Part shown: positions 16,806 through 24,261 of the stretch, one piece after another
Layout: each line of letters opens with the position of its first letter
Numbering within the stretch: the first letter of the stretch is position 1
NCBI GenBank assembly: GCA_963791545.1
Contig: CAWBSR010000002.1
Span: 248,001-312,000 of the forward strand
Source: JALYXV01 sp963791545
GTDB lineage: Bacteria > Actinomycetota > Acidimicrobiia > Acidimicrobiales > Palsa-688
Direction: 5' to 3'
DNA: 64,000 nt
Made by a program: the position numbers and the translations under genes
The notes under the pieces: generated by a model
Told to the model about the DNA's origin: nothing
The model's input: only the letters and a program-made list of their open reading frames with translations
Databases searched by the model: none

Positions 16806-16811
16806 ACCTCC
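16806..16811 (-). promoter_or_regulatory. Shine-Dalgarno deciding the start at 16799
   Basis: Minus-strand GGAGGT lies 6-7 nt upstream of GTG 16799. Most starts in this window have weak sites, so this one is the main support for the small downstream gene. Confidence 0.6.
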
Positions 16812-16885
16812 GAGCGGTAGCGGACGATGGTTGGACTGTACCTCAGGTGTTCACCGGACGGGGGCGCCGCTTCACGTTATGTGCC

Positions 16886-17833
16886 TCAGAACTGACTCGG
16901 ATCTGGGTTGTAGTTGAACGAGAACTCGCAGCCGCCGAGGCCGTTGGCCCGGGTGAAGTTGTCGACCGTCCTGGCCAGGTAGGTGCCGGTCTTGAGCATC
17001 GCCGGCGCCTTCCCTGTCGCCCCGTGCAGGCGCAGGTGGGCGGCGTACTGGCGCCCGATGTCGTCGTACTGGTGCCAGCCGTCCAGCCAGGCGGCGATGT
17101 GAGGCCGGTCGACCTCGGCCGCCGGTAGCGCGGCCAGTCGGTCGGCCAAGGCATCGAGGCCGGCCGCCGCCTTGTCGATCTGATCAGCCACCTGGGTGGG
17201 GCCGACGGCGCTGCCGAACGGCCCCCCGTCGGGGGGCCTCAGGTCGGGCAGGGACCGGGCGCACTCATTGTTGGCGAGCTGAATGAAATGGTTGTCGGTG
17301 AGGACGCGAGGGCCCGGCGACGCCGGGCGCAGGGCCTGGCCCACCAGGATCATGGCCAGGGCGGCCACCACCGCCGCGGCGGCGAAGAACCACCACTTGC
17401 GGCGGCGGCGAATACCCGTTTCCCGATCGGCGCCGCCGTCGCCACCCTCACCGCCGCCTCCTCCTCCGCCGCCCAACTCGGGCGGCCGGGGCGGGGTGCC
17501 CCGTCCACCGCCGCTCGAGGTCGGCAGTTCGACCCTTCGCCCCTCGGCGGTCGTGGGCCGGTCGATCGGCTCGACCAGGCCGGTCGGGGCATCGCGGGTG
17601 GCTGACACCTCGGCTGCCGGCGCCCGGAGATCGGCTGTGCGCACCGGACCTTCGAGGGCGGCCGGCAGCGGCACTCCGAAGGGGCCTTGCAGGTCGAGGG
17701 TGGTCAGGATGGGGGCCGGCCGCCGCCGGTCGGTCCAGTGTCGCCCGTTCCAGTAGCGCAGCACGCTCTTCGACCCCGGGTGGATGTCGGGGTCCGGGTA
17801 CCACGCCGGGGCCTTGGGGCGGGCGGGGGTCAT
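16886..17833 (-). CDS. DUF2510-containing membrane protein
   Basis: 315 residues from ATG 17833. The N-terminal ~30 residues (PAWYPDPDIHPGSKSVLRYWNGRHWTDRR) are a DUF2510 domain, a short Trp-rich motif of actinobacterial membrane proteins. A long Pro/Gly/Arg-rich linker follows with a run of eight Gly, then a basic stretch and one transmembrane helix (KWWFFAAAAVVAALAMILVG). The C-terminal ~145 residues are extracytoplasmic and helical, with a single Cys near the start (NECARSLPD) and one near the end (GGCEFSF), perhaps a disulfide. The ATG shares a base with the stop of the SCP2-like gene upstream, so the two are coupled. Function unknown. Confidence 0.85.
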   Translation of the reverse strand: MTPARPKAPAWYPDPDIHPGSKSVLRYWNGRHWTDRRRPAPILTTLDLQGPFGVPLPAALEGPVRTADLRAPAAEVSATRDAPTGLVEPIDRPTTAEGRRVELPTSSGGGRGTPPRPPELGGGGGGGGEGGDGGADRETGIRRRRKWWFFAAAAVVAALAMILVGQALRPASPGPRVLTDNHFIQLANNECARSLPDLRPPDGGPFGSAVGPTQVADQIDKAAAGLDALADRLAALPAAEVDRPHIAAWLDGWHQYDDIGRQYAAHLRLHGATGKAPAMLKTGTYLARTVDNFTRANGLGGCEFSFNYNPDPSQF

Positions 17834-18213
17834 CAGTAGGTCGTGGCGGCCCGCACCGAGGCGGGCACCGGGTCGTTGACGGCCAGGAGGTGCTGATGGG
17901 CGATCAGGGCCGCCATATCGCCGGCCACCCGGATGCGCCCGGCCAGCAAGGCGGCCGGTGCGCTCAGCCCGCCGCCGGCAATGGCCGCCGCGGTGGCGTA
18001 ATCCTCGGAGAAGGTGACATCGGCGTGTTCGGCCCGGCCCCGGACGATGGCCACCGCGTGGTTGGCCACCCCGACGTAGTAGGCGATGTCCCCGAGCGGG
18101 CTGTCGGTGACGACATGTTGGATGACGAGAACCTTGCCGGTGGGCGCGCCGCCCGCGGGTCCCTCGCGGGCACCGAGTTGTGCAAACCACTCGTCACTCA
18201 GGTAGCCGGCCAC
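17833..18213 (-). CDS. SCP2-like sterol-carrier domain protein
   Basis: 126 residues, start probably GTG 18213 (VAGYLSDEWFAQLGAREG). The YLSDEWF opening, LVIQHVVTDSPLGDIAYYVGV, AIVRGRAEHADVTFSEDYATAAAI and the helix LLAGRIRVAGDMAALIAH follow the SCP2 alpha/beta fold, which binds hydrophobic ligands such as fatty-acyl groups. These small stand-alone forms are common in actinobacteria and have no assigned ligand. The frame is open further 5' but that part is antisense to the divergent gene at 18286. Coupled to the DUF2510 gene downstream. Confidence 0.83.
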   Translation of the reverse strand: MAGYLSDEWFAQLGAREGPAGGAPTGKVLVIQHVVTDSPLGDIAYYVGVANHAVAIVRGRAEHADVTFSEDYATAAAIAGGGLSAPAALLAGRIRVAGDMAALIAHQHLLAVNDPVPASVRAATTY

Positions 18214-18285
18214 CCCTCTAGGTTTACCAGTGCCGGGCTGCTTGTGGCTACCGTGGCCGGTTGTGGCGGGGGTGGAATCCTGACG

Positions 18286-19260
18286 GTGAAGCCCGAGGAC
18301 GAGCGCCGGCATCGCCCGGGACGAGCGCGGCTGTGGGGGGAGTCCTGGTATTTCGATTTCTCGACCGCCGATGCGTCCCTGGGGGGGTTCGTCCGGTTGG
18401 GCCTCTACCCCAACCTGGGAGTCCTCTGGTACTGGGCCGCCCTGGTCGGTCAGGGCCGGCGCCTGGTGCTGGTCCGGGACCACGACCTGGAGCTGCCAGG
18501 AGGCCGGGATCTCGAGGTGCGGGGCCAGGGAATCTGGTCGGCGGTGAACTGCGAGACACCGCTCGATCACTGGTCGATCGGTTTGGAGGCGTTCGCGGTC
18601 GCCCTGGATGACCCGGCCGAGGCCTATCGGGGGGAGCGGGGCGACCTGGTGGGGCTGGGCTTCGACCTCGAGTGGGAGGCCACCGCCCCGGCGTTCGTCA
18701 CCTCCCGCCCCGCCGACGGCGGCAACTCGGGCGGCTACGGGCAGGCGTGCCAGGTCAGCGGCGAGATCCTGGTCGGGGACGAGCAGTTGGTCTTCGACGG
18801 CGCCGGTCACCGGGGCCATGCCTGGGGCGGGCAGGACTGGTGGGGTGCCCCACGGTGCCTGGTCGCCGGGAACCTGACCGATGGTGCCAGCTTCTGGGTG
18901 CGGACCGGCGGAGGTGAACCGGCCGCCGGCTATCTGGCGGCAGGGGCGGGCCAGGCACCCGACGCGGCCCGCCGGGACCGGGTGGGCGTGGCGGCGACCT
19001 TCGATCCCGCCGGGTGGCCGATCGCAGCGTCGGTCGAGGTCGGCGAGGAACTCGCCTTGGCCCTGGGGGTGGTCGCCCAGGCGCCGATCCTCCTGGAGAC
19101 ACCCGACGGGCACCCGGCCCCGGCCCACCTGGCCCGGGCCCTGTGCCTCTACCGCTCCCGTGACGGCCGGGCCGGTGGCGGCTGGGCCGAGTGGCTCACC
19201 AACGCCGGCGCCGGGGGCGCCACCGATATCGGCTCGGGGCGCCAGCATCAGCGCCGGTGA
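18286..19260 (+). CDS. DUF7064/7065-like lipocalin-fold hypothetical protein
   Basis: 324 residues from GTG 18286, chosen because GGGGGTGGA sits ~10 nt upstream and divergent transcription starts at 18213; an earlier GTG at 18244 is possible. Recognisable stretches are ARLWGESWYFDFSTADASLGGFVRLGLYPN, LGVLWYWAALVGQG and the paired GAGHRGHAWGGQDWW. They resemble the DUF7064/7065 pair, a beta-barrel fold related to hydroxyneurosporene synthase (CrtC-like) and common in actinobacteria. The partner domain is within the same chain. Enzymatic role unproven. The gene faces away from the SCP2 gene, which may share a lipid-related role. Confidence 0.78.
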   Translation: MKPEDERRHRPGRARLWGESWYFDFSTADASLGGFVRLGLYPNLGVLWYWAALVGQGRRLVLVRDHDLELPGGRDLEVRGQGIWSAVNCETPLDHWSIGLEAFAVALDDPAEAYRGERGDLVGLGFDLEWEATAPAFVTSRPADGGNSGGYGQACQVSGEILVGDEQLVFDGAGHRGHAWGGQDWWGAPRCLVAGNLTDGASFWVRTGGGEPAAGYLAAGAGQAPDAARRDRVGVAATFDPAGWPIAASVEVGEELALALGVVAQAPILLETPDGHPAPAHLARALCLYRSRDGRAGGGWAEWLTNAGAGGATDIGSGRQHQRR

Positions 19261-19273
19261 CCAGCGAAGTTTG

Positions 19274-20014
19274 CTACCAGCGCTGGCGCAGGGCCCACCA
19301 GGCGGCCGCCCCGGCCACGATCACCGCCGCCAGCTCGCCGATGAAGTCGCCCAGCTTGACCGCCCCCGGGGTGTGGGGCACGGTCAGGAACACGATCCCC
19401 CGTACCAGCGCCGCGGCGGCCAAGAAGATGGCCACGCCTCCGGCCAGCAGGGCGATCGACCGGACCCGGCCACCGCGGGAGCCGACAACGGGCGCCCCCA
19501 CCGGCATCTGACGCTGCAGGACCACCAGCGCCACCGCCAGCACCAAGGCGGCCGCGGTAGCGAGGTCGGTCGGCAACAGGAATTGCAGCAGCCGATCCCG
19601 GCCCGAGGTGCCCCGGGGGGCACCCAGGGCGATGAACAGGTTCCCGAGGAACAGGACCAGCACGCCGATACTGATGAGCGCCGAGGCGAACAGGGCCGGG
19701 GCGATGGCGGCGAAGCTGGGTCCACTGCGCCGCGCCCTCGGCGGGCGGTAGTCCCGGGCCGGGGGAGCTCCCCGCCCTTCAGGATCCCAGGCCGTGGTGG
19801 GCTGGTAGGCCGGGTCGCCGTAGCCCGGCGGGGCATAGCCGGCGCCCGCGGCACCGGGGCCCGCATGACCGGGGCTGGGCGCGGCATAGGTCGGATCCGG
19901 ATAGGTCCCTTCCGCGGCGGGCGGTTGGGCCCAGCCCCCCGGGGCCGGCGACGCGGGAGCCGGATCGCGCCAGCCCGTCTCGCTGGGCCGGTCGTACGGT
20001 GGAACGCTGCTCAT
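19274..20014 (-). CDS. multi-pass membrane protein with Pro/Gly/Tyr-rich N-terminus
   Basis: 246 residues from ATG 20014 (MSSVPPYDRPSETGW); an earlier in-frame start at 20029 adds five residues. The first ~110 residues are disordered (GYAPPGYGDPAYQPT type). Four hydrophobic helices follow: FAAIAPALFASALISIGVLVLFLGNLFIAL, LATAAALVLAVALVVL, IALLAGGVAIFLAAAALVRGIVFL and GELAAVIVAGAAAWWAL. No family is recognised. Convergent with the DUF7064-like gene and divergent from the SRPBCC gene (119 bp between starts). Confidence 0.72.
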   Translation of the reverse strand: MSSVPPYDRPSETGWRDPAPASPAPGGWAQPPAAEGTYPDPTYAAPSPGHAGPGAAGAGYAPPGYGDPAYQPTTAWDPEGRGAPPARDYRPPRARRSGPSFAAIAPALFASALISIGVLVLFLGNLFIALGAPRGTSGRDRLLQFLLPTDLATAAALVLAVALVVLQRQMPVGAPVVGSRGGRVRSIALLAGGVAIFLAAAALVRGIVFLTVPHTPGAVKLGDFIGELAAVIVAGAAAWWALRQRW

Positions 20015-20133
20015 GGGTTTCCCCCCCAATCGGTTCGGAATAGAGATAACCCAGTCGGCTCCGAAGCAAACGCCGGGCGTTTGCCGTGGGTTCCCGGGTC
20101 GGGCGGCAACGGTCCTGGTACCGTCGAGGGTCG

Positions 20134-20691
20134 ATGTCGGACGGCTACCAGTTCCTCACCGAGTGGCGGGTGGCAGGTACCGTCGACGAGGTCAAGGACG
20201 TCCTGGGCGACGACGACGCGCTGGCGGTGACCCGCTGGTGGCCCTCGGTCTATCTCACCATCGACATTGTCGACCAAGGGGGCGAGGGTGGTCTGGGCCG
20301 GGTGCTCGAGCTGCACACCAAAGGCTGGCTCCCTTACACCCTCCGCTGGACCCTCACCGTCACCGAGCCCCTCAGCGACACCGGTTATGCCCTCAAGGCG
20401 ACCGGAGACCTGGAAGGGACGGGCCGCTGGACGTTCCGCCAGGACGGACCCGAGGTCCAGATCCTGTACGACTGGCGGATCCATGCCACCAAGCCCCTCC
20501 TCCGCCGGCTCGGTTGGCTCCTCAAGCCCGCCTTCGCCGCCAATCACCGCTGGGCCATGAAAACAGGCGAGGAAAGCCTGCGACTTGAGTTGCGGCGCCG
20601 ACGCCAGGCCAAGGGCCAGGGCTCGACCGCCCCGGTGCCGCCGCCCCCACCAGCGACCTTCCAGCGACGGGCACGCCGCGGCCCCACCTGA
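20134..20691 (+). CDS. SRPBCC (START-like) domain protein
   Basis: 185 residues from ATG 20134 (MSDGYQFLTEWRVAGTVDEVKDVL). The pattern of an opening strand, the VDEVKDVLGD helix, WWPSVYLTIDIVDQGGEGGLG, then TLRWTLTVTEPL and GTGRWTFRQDG strands is typical of the SRPBCC/polyketide cyclase hydrophobic-pocket fold. The C-terminal helix NHRWAMKTGEESLRLELRRR precedes a Pro-rich basic tail. Ligand unknown. It is convergent with sdhB. Confidence 0.83.
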   Translation: MSDGYQFLTEWRVAGTVDEVKDVLGDDDALAVTRWWPSVYLTIDIVDQGGEGGLGRVLELHTKGWLPYTLRWTLTVTEPLSDTGYALKATGDLEGTGRWTFRQDGPEVQILYDWRIHATKPLLRRLGWLLKPAFAANHRWAMKTGEESLRLELRRRRQAKGQGSTAPVPPPPPATFQRRARRGPT

Positions 20692-20720
20692 GCGCTGATC
20701 CCGACGGAGACGGAACCGAT

Positions 20721-21512
20721 CTACGGGCGGCCCTTGTTGCGGCCCCGTTTCATGGAGGCCCGGAGCAGTTCGCGGTTCATGCGGGCGATCGACTCCATGG
20801 GGATTTCCACCGGGCACACGGCGGCGCACTCGCCGATATTGGTGCACCCCCCGAATCCCAGTGAATCCTGCGCCGCGATCATGGCCAGGGTGCGGCGTTC
20901 CCGCTCCGGCTGGCCCTGGGGCAGGACGGCCAAATGGGAAAGCTTGGCGGAGGTGAACAGCATGGCCGAGGCGTTGGGGCACGCGGCCACGCAGGCCCCG
21001 CACCCGATGCACGCCGCGTTGTCGAAGGCCACGTCGGCGTCGTCCTTGGACACCAGGGTGGCGTTGGCCTCGGCCGCGCTGCCGGTCGGGGCGGTGATGT
21101 AGCCCCCCGCCTCGATGATGCGGTCCAGGGCGCCCCGGTCGACCACGAGGTCCTTGATGACGGGGAAGGGACCGGCGCGCCAGGGCTCCACGTACAACGT
21201 GTCGCCGTCGCGGAAATGGCGCATGTGCAGCTGGCAGGTCGTAGTGGCGGCCTGGGGACCATGGGCGATCCCATTGATGACCAACCCGCACATGCCGCAA
21301 ATCCCCTCGCGGCAGTCGTGGTCGAAGGCGATCGGGTCCTCGCCCTTCTTGATCAGCCCCTCGTTGACGACGTCGAGCATTTCCAGGAACGACATGTCGG
21401 TGCTGATGCCGGGAGCGTCGTACTTCATCATCTGGCCGGCCGCGGCAGGCCCGGCCTGGCGCCACACCTGCAGCGTCAGGTTGATCGTCTCGGTTTCGAC
21501 CGCCGTGCTCAT
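20721..21512 (-). CDS. sdhB: succinate dehydrogenase/fumarate reductase iron-sulfur subunit
   Basis: 263 residues from ATG 21512, overlapping the sdhA stop (ATGA). The N-terminal ferredoxin domain has DHDCREGICGMCGLVING and a further Cys in TTTCQLH for the 2Fe-2S centre. The C-terminal domain has CIGCGACVAACPNAS and CTNIGECAAVCPVEIP for the 4Fe-4S and 3Fe-4S centres. SdhB carries electrons from SdhA flavin to the membrane quinone site. Last gene of the sdhC-sdhA-sdhB unit. Confidence 0.97.
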   Translation of the reverse strand: MSTAVETETINLTLQVWRQAGPAAAGQMMKYDAPGISTDMSFLEMLDVVNEGLIKKGEDPIAFDHDCREGICGMCGLVINGIAHGPQAATTTCQLHMRHFRDGDTLYVEPWRAGPFPVIKDLVVDRGALDRIIEAGGYITAPTGSAAEANATLVSKDDADVAFDNAACIGCGACVAACPNASAMLFTSAKLSHLAVLPQGQPERERRTLAMIAAQDSLGFGGCTNIGECAAVCPVEIPMESIARMNRELLRASMKRGRNKGRP

Positions 21513-23557
21513 TTGTACGACCGTTGACTGAAATGAACGTGCTCGAAGCTCAGGGCTTCCTTATGCAGCACCGGCGTGGGTATGGCACCCGACGTGACCG
21601 GTTCCAGGCTCCCTTTATCCCCCGCCCATTCCCAGCCGGCGACATAGGAGAAATGGTCGTCGTCACGCTGCGCTTCGCCTTCTGGGGTTTGGTATTCCTC
21701 CCGGAAATGGCCGCCGCAGGACTCCTCCCGGTGGAGGGCATCAATGGCCAGCAGTTCCGCCAGCTCCAGGAAATCGCCCACCCGGCCCGCCTTCTCCAGC
21801 GACTGGTTCAGCGAGGCGCCGGTGCCGGGAACGGTCACGTCGCGCCAGAACTCCTCCCGCAGCGACGGCAGCTGCTCGATCAACTTGGTGAGACCGGTTG
21901 CGGAACGGGACATGCCGCACAGCTCCCACATCATGGTGCCGAGCTCGCGGTGGAATTCGTCCACGGTGCGCTTGCCGCCCACCGCCAGCAGCCGCCCGGT
22001 CCGGGCCGCCACATCGCCCTGCGACGCCACGAAGGCCGGGTGATCCACGCCTACCGGCCCCGGCTTCGCGGACGCCAGGTAATCGGCCAGCGTGTACGGG
22101 ATCACGAAATAGCCGTCGGCCAGGCCCTGCATGAGGGCCGAGGCTCCCAGCCGGTTGGCGCCATGGTCGGAGAAGTTGGCCTCACCGAGCACGAACAGCC
22201 CCGGCAGGTTGCTCATCAGGTTGTAGTCCACCCACAACCCGCCCATCGTGTAGTGGATGGCGGGATAGATCCGCATCGGGACCTGGTAGGGGTCCTCGGC
22301 GGTGATCCGCTCGTACATGTCGAACAGGTTCCCGTAGCGCTCCTTGATGACGTCGGCGCCGAGGCGGGCGATGGCGTCGGAGAAGTCCAGGTACACGCCC
22401 CGGCCGCCTGGGCCCACGCCCCGGCCTTCGTCGCAGACCTCCTTGGCGTTGCGGGAGGCGATGTCGCGGGGCACCAGATTGCCGAAGCTGGGATATTTGC
22501 GCTCCAGGTAATAGTCCCGCTCCGCCTCCGGTATCTGTTGCGGCGAGCGGGTGTCGCGGGGCTCCTTCGGCACCCAGATACGACCGTCGTTGCGCAGCGA
22601 TTCCGACATCAAGGTGAGCTTGGACTGGTAGTCGCCGCTCACGGGGATGCAGGTCGGGTGGATCTGGGTGAAGCACGGGTTGGCCAGCAGGGCGCCCCGG
22701 CGATGGGCCCGCCAGATGGCGGTCGCGTTGCAGCCTTTGGCGTTGGTCGAGAGATAGAAGACGTTGCCGTAGCCGCCGGTGGCCAGGATCACCGCGTCGC
22801 CGGTGTGCGACGAGATGGCACCGGTCACCAGGTCCCGGGCCACGACGCCCCGGGCGGCGCCGTCGGCCACCACCAGGTCCAGCATCTCGTGGCGGTTGTA
22901 CATGGCGACGTTGCCCAGGTGGATCTGACGGGCCAGCGCCTGGTAGGCGCCGAGGAGGAGTTGCTGGCCCGTTTGCCCCCGGGCGTAGAAGGTCCGCGAC
23001 ACCTGGGCGCCGCCGAATGACCGGTTGTCGAGGAGGCCGCCGTACTCCCGGGCGAAGGGGACGCCCTGGGCGACGCACTGGTCGATGATGTTGACGCTGA
23101 GCTGGGCCAGCCGGTAGACGTTGCCCTCGCGGGAGCGGTAGTCGCCGCCCTTGACGGTGTCGTAGAAGAGCCGGTAGATGCTGTCGCCGTCGTTGCGATA
23201 GTTCTTGGCCGCGTTGATCCCGCCCTGGGCGGCGATGGAATGGGCCCGCCGGGGCGAGTCCTGGTAGCACAAGCAGCTGACGCGGTAGCCGAGCTCGCCC
23301 AGGCTGGCGGCGGCGGCGGCGCCCGCCAGGCCCGAGCCGACCACGATCACGTGGTACTTGCGGCGGTTGGCGGGGTTGATCAGTTTCATCTCGAAACGGT
23401 GCTGGTCCCACAACTCGCCGATCGGGGCTCCCGTGGGCACCCGGCCGTCGAGGGCGCAGCCGTCGACCCGCCACCGCTCAGGCGCCGCCGCCGGGGTCTC
23501 GAAAGCGGGCGGGGGCGCTGGCACTGCCGCCGGCGGTGGCGCTGGCGCGATCGTCAC
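21509..23557 (-). CDS. sdhA: succinate dehydrogenase/fumarate reductase flavoprotein subunit
   Basis: 682 residues. Start GTG 23557 overlaps the sdhC stop (GTGA). A ~60-residue Pro/Ala-rich N-terminal extension precedes the FAD-binding VIVVGSGLAGAAAAASLGELG. HSIAAQGGINAAKNYRND includes the flavin-linking His region, VILATGGYGNVFYLSTNA the FAD domain, and IHPTCIPVSG, HYTMGGLWVDY and ANRLGASALMQGL the active site. It oxidises succinate to fumarate. Domain content and length fit the B. subtilis/actinobacterial type; the N-terminal extension is longer than usual. Coupled to both neighbours by 4-bp overlaps. Confidence 0.97.
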   Translation of the reverse strand: MTIAPAPPPAAVPAPPPAFETPAAAPERWRVDGCALDGRVPTGAPIGELWDQHRFEMKLINPANRRKYHVIVVGSGLAGAAAAASLGELGYRVSCLCYQDSPRRAHSIAAQGGINAAKNYRNDGDSIYRLFYDTVKGGDYRSREGNVYRLAQLSVNIIDQCVAQGVPFAREYGGLLDNRSFGGAQVSRTFYARGQTGQQLLLGAYQALARQIHLGNVAMYNRHEMLDLVVADGAARGVVARDLVTGAISSHTGDAVILATGGYGNVFYLSTNAKGCNATAIWRAHRRGALLANPCFTQIHPTCIPVSGDYQSKLTLMSESLRNDGRIWVPKEPRDTRSPQQIPEAERDYYLERKYPSFGNLVPRDIASRNAKEVCDEGRGVGPGGRGVYLDFSDAIARLGADVIKERYGNLFDMYERITAEDPYQVPMRIYPAIHYTMGGLWVDYNLMSNLPGLFVLGEANFSDHGANRLGASALMQGLADGYFVIPYTLADYLASAKPGPVGVDHPAFVASQGDVAARTGRLLAVGGKRTVDEFHRELGTMMWELCGMSRSATGLTKLIEQLPSLREEFWRDVTVPGTGASLNQSLEKAGRVGDFLELAELLAIDALHREESCGGHFREEYQTPEGEAQRDDDHFSYVAGWEWAGDKGSLEPVTSGAIPTPVLHKEALSFEHVHFSQRSYK

Positions 23558-24261
23558 TGGATCGCTCCCACCAGCACCCCGACCGGCACCGACATGAACC
23601 CGACGAACATGATCACGGCCAAGGTACCGGCGCTGCGCCGGATCAGCTGGTCCCAGCGTCGGCTGTTGACACCGAAGGTCTGGAACATGCTCCACGTCCC
23701 GTGGTACAGGTGCAGCGCCAAGGCGATCATGGCGGCCAGGTAGATCCCGACCAGCCACCACTGGTCGAAGTTGCCGACCACGTTGTGGTACACCGCCCCC
23801 CGCACGAAGCGGTACCCAGGATGGATGGTGCCCCAGGTGAAGTTGGCCAGGTGGAAGACGACGAACAACCCCAGCGCCAGGCCACCCCACCGCATGGTCA
23901 CCGCCGGGAGCCCGGCCTGCACCCGGCCCGGGCGGGCGTAGCGGACCTGGCGGGCCCGGCGGTTGCGCACCGACAGGTCGATGGCCAGGTACACGTGGAC
24001 GACGAAGGCGACGGTCAACAGCACCCGGATGATCGACAGCAGCACGGTGTGGGGGAAGATGGGCTCGCCCAGCCGGCGCAGGAACTCGGCGTAGCTGTCG
24101 AACTCCTTCTGATTCAGCCACACCTTGAGGTTGCCCAGCATGTGGCCGATCAGCCACAGCAGGATGAACAGCCCACTGGCGGCCATCAGCACCTTCTTGC
24201 CAATCAAGGTGCGATAGAAGGCCGGGGTGGTGGCTGGCTTGGCGGGTGCCGCCGTGGTCAT
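23554..24261 (-). CDS. sdhC: succinate dehydrogenase cytochrome b subunit (five-helix type)
   Basis: 235 residues from ATG 24261. It begins with KPATTPAFYRTLIGKKVLMAASGLFILLWLIGHMLGNLKVW, the diagnostic first helix with a haem-ligand His. Further helices contain HVYLAIDLS, LGLFVVFHLANFTWG and LHLYHGTWSMFQTFGVN, each with His. A single five-helix membrane subunit, rather than separate SdhC and SdhD, is the type-B arrangement carrying two haems b. It anchors SdhAB and reacts with menaquinone. Its start overlaps the stop of the upstream GH2 gene (ATGA), which is unusual context for sdhC. Confidence 0.96.
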   Translation of the reverse strand: MTTAAPAKPATTPAFYRTLIGKKVLMAASGLFILLWLIGHMLGNLKVWLNQKEFDSYAEFLRRLGEPIFPHTVLLSIIRVLLTVAFVVHVYLAIDLSVRNRRARQVRYARPGRVQAGLPAVTMRWGGLALGLFVVFHLANFTWGTIHPGYRFVRGAVYHNVVGNFDQWWLVGIYLAAMIALALHLYHGTWSMFQTFGVNSRRWDQLIRRSAGTLAVIMFVGFMSVPVGVLVGAIQ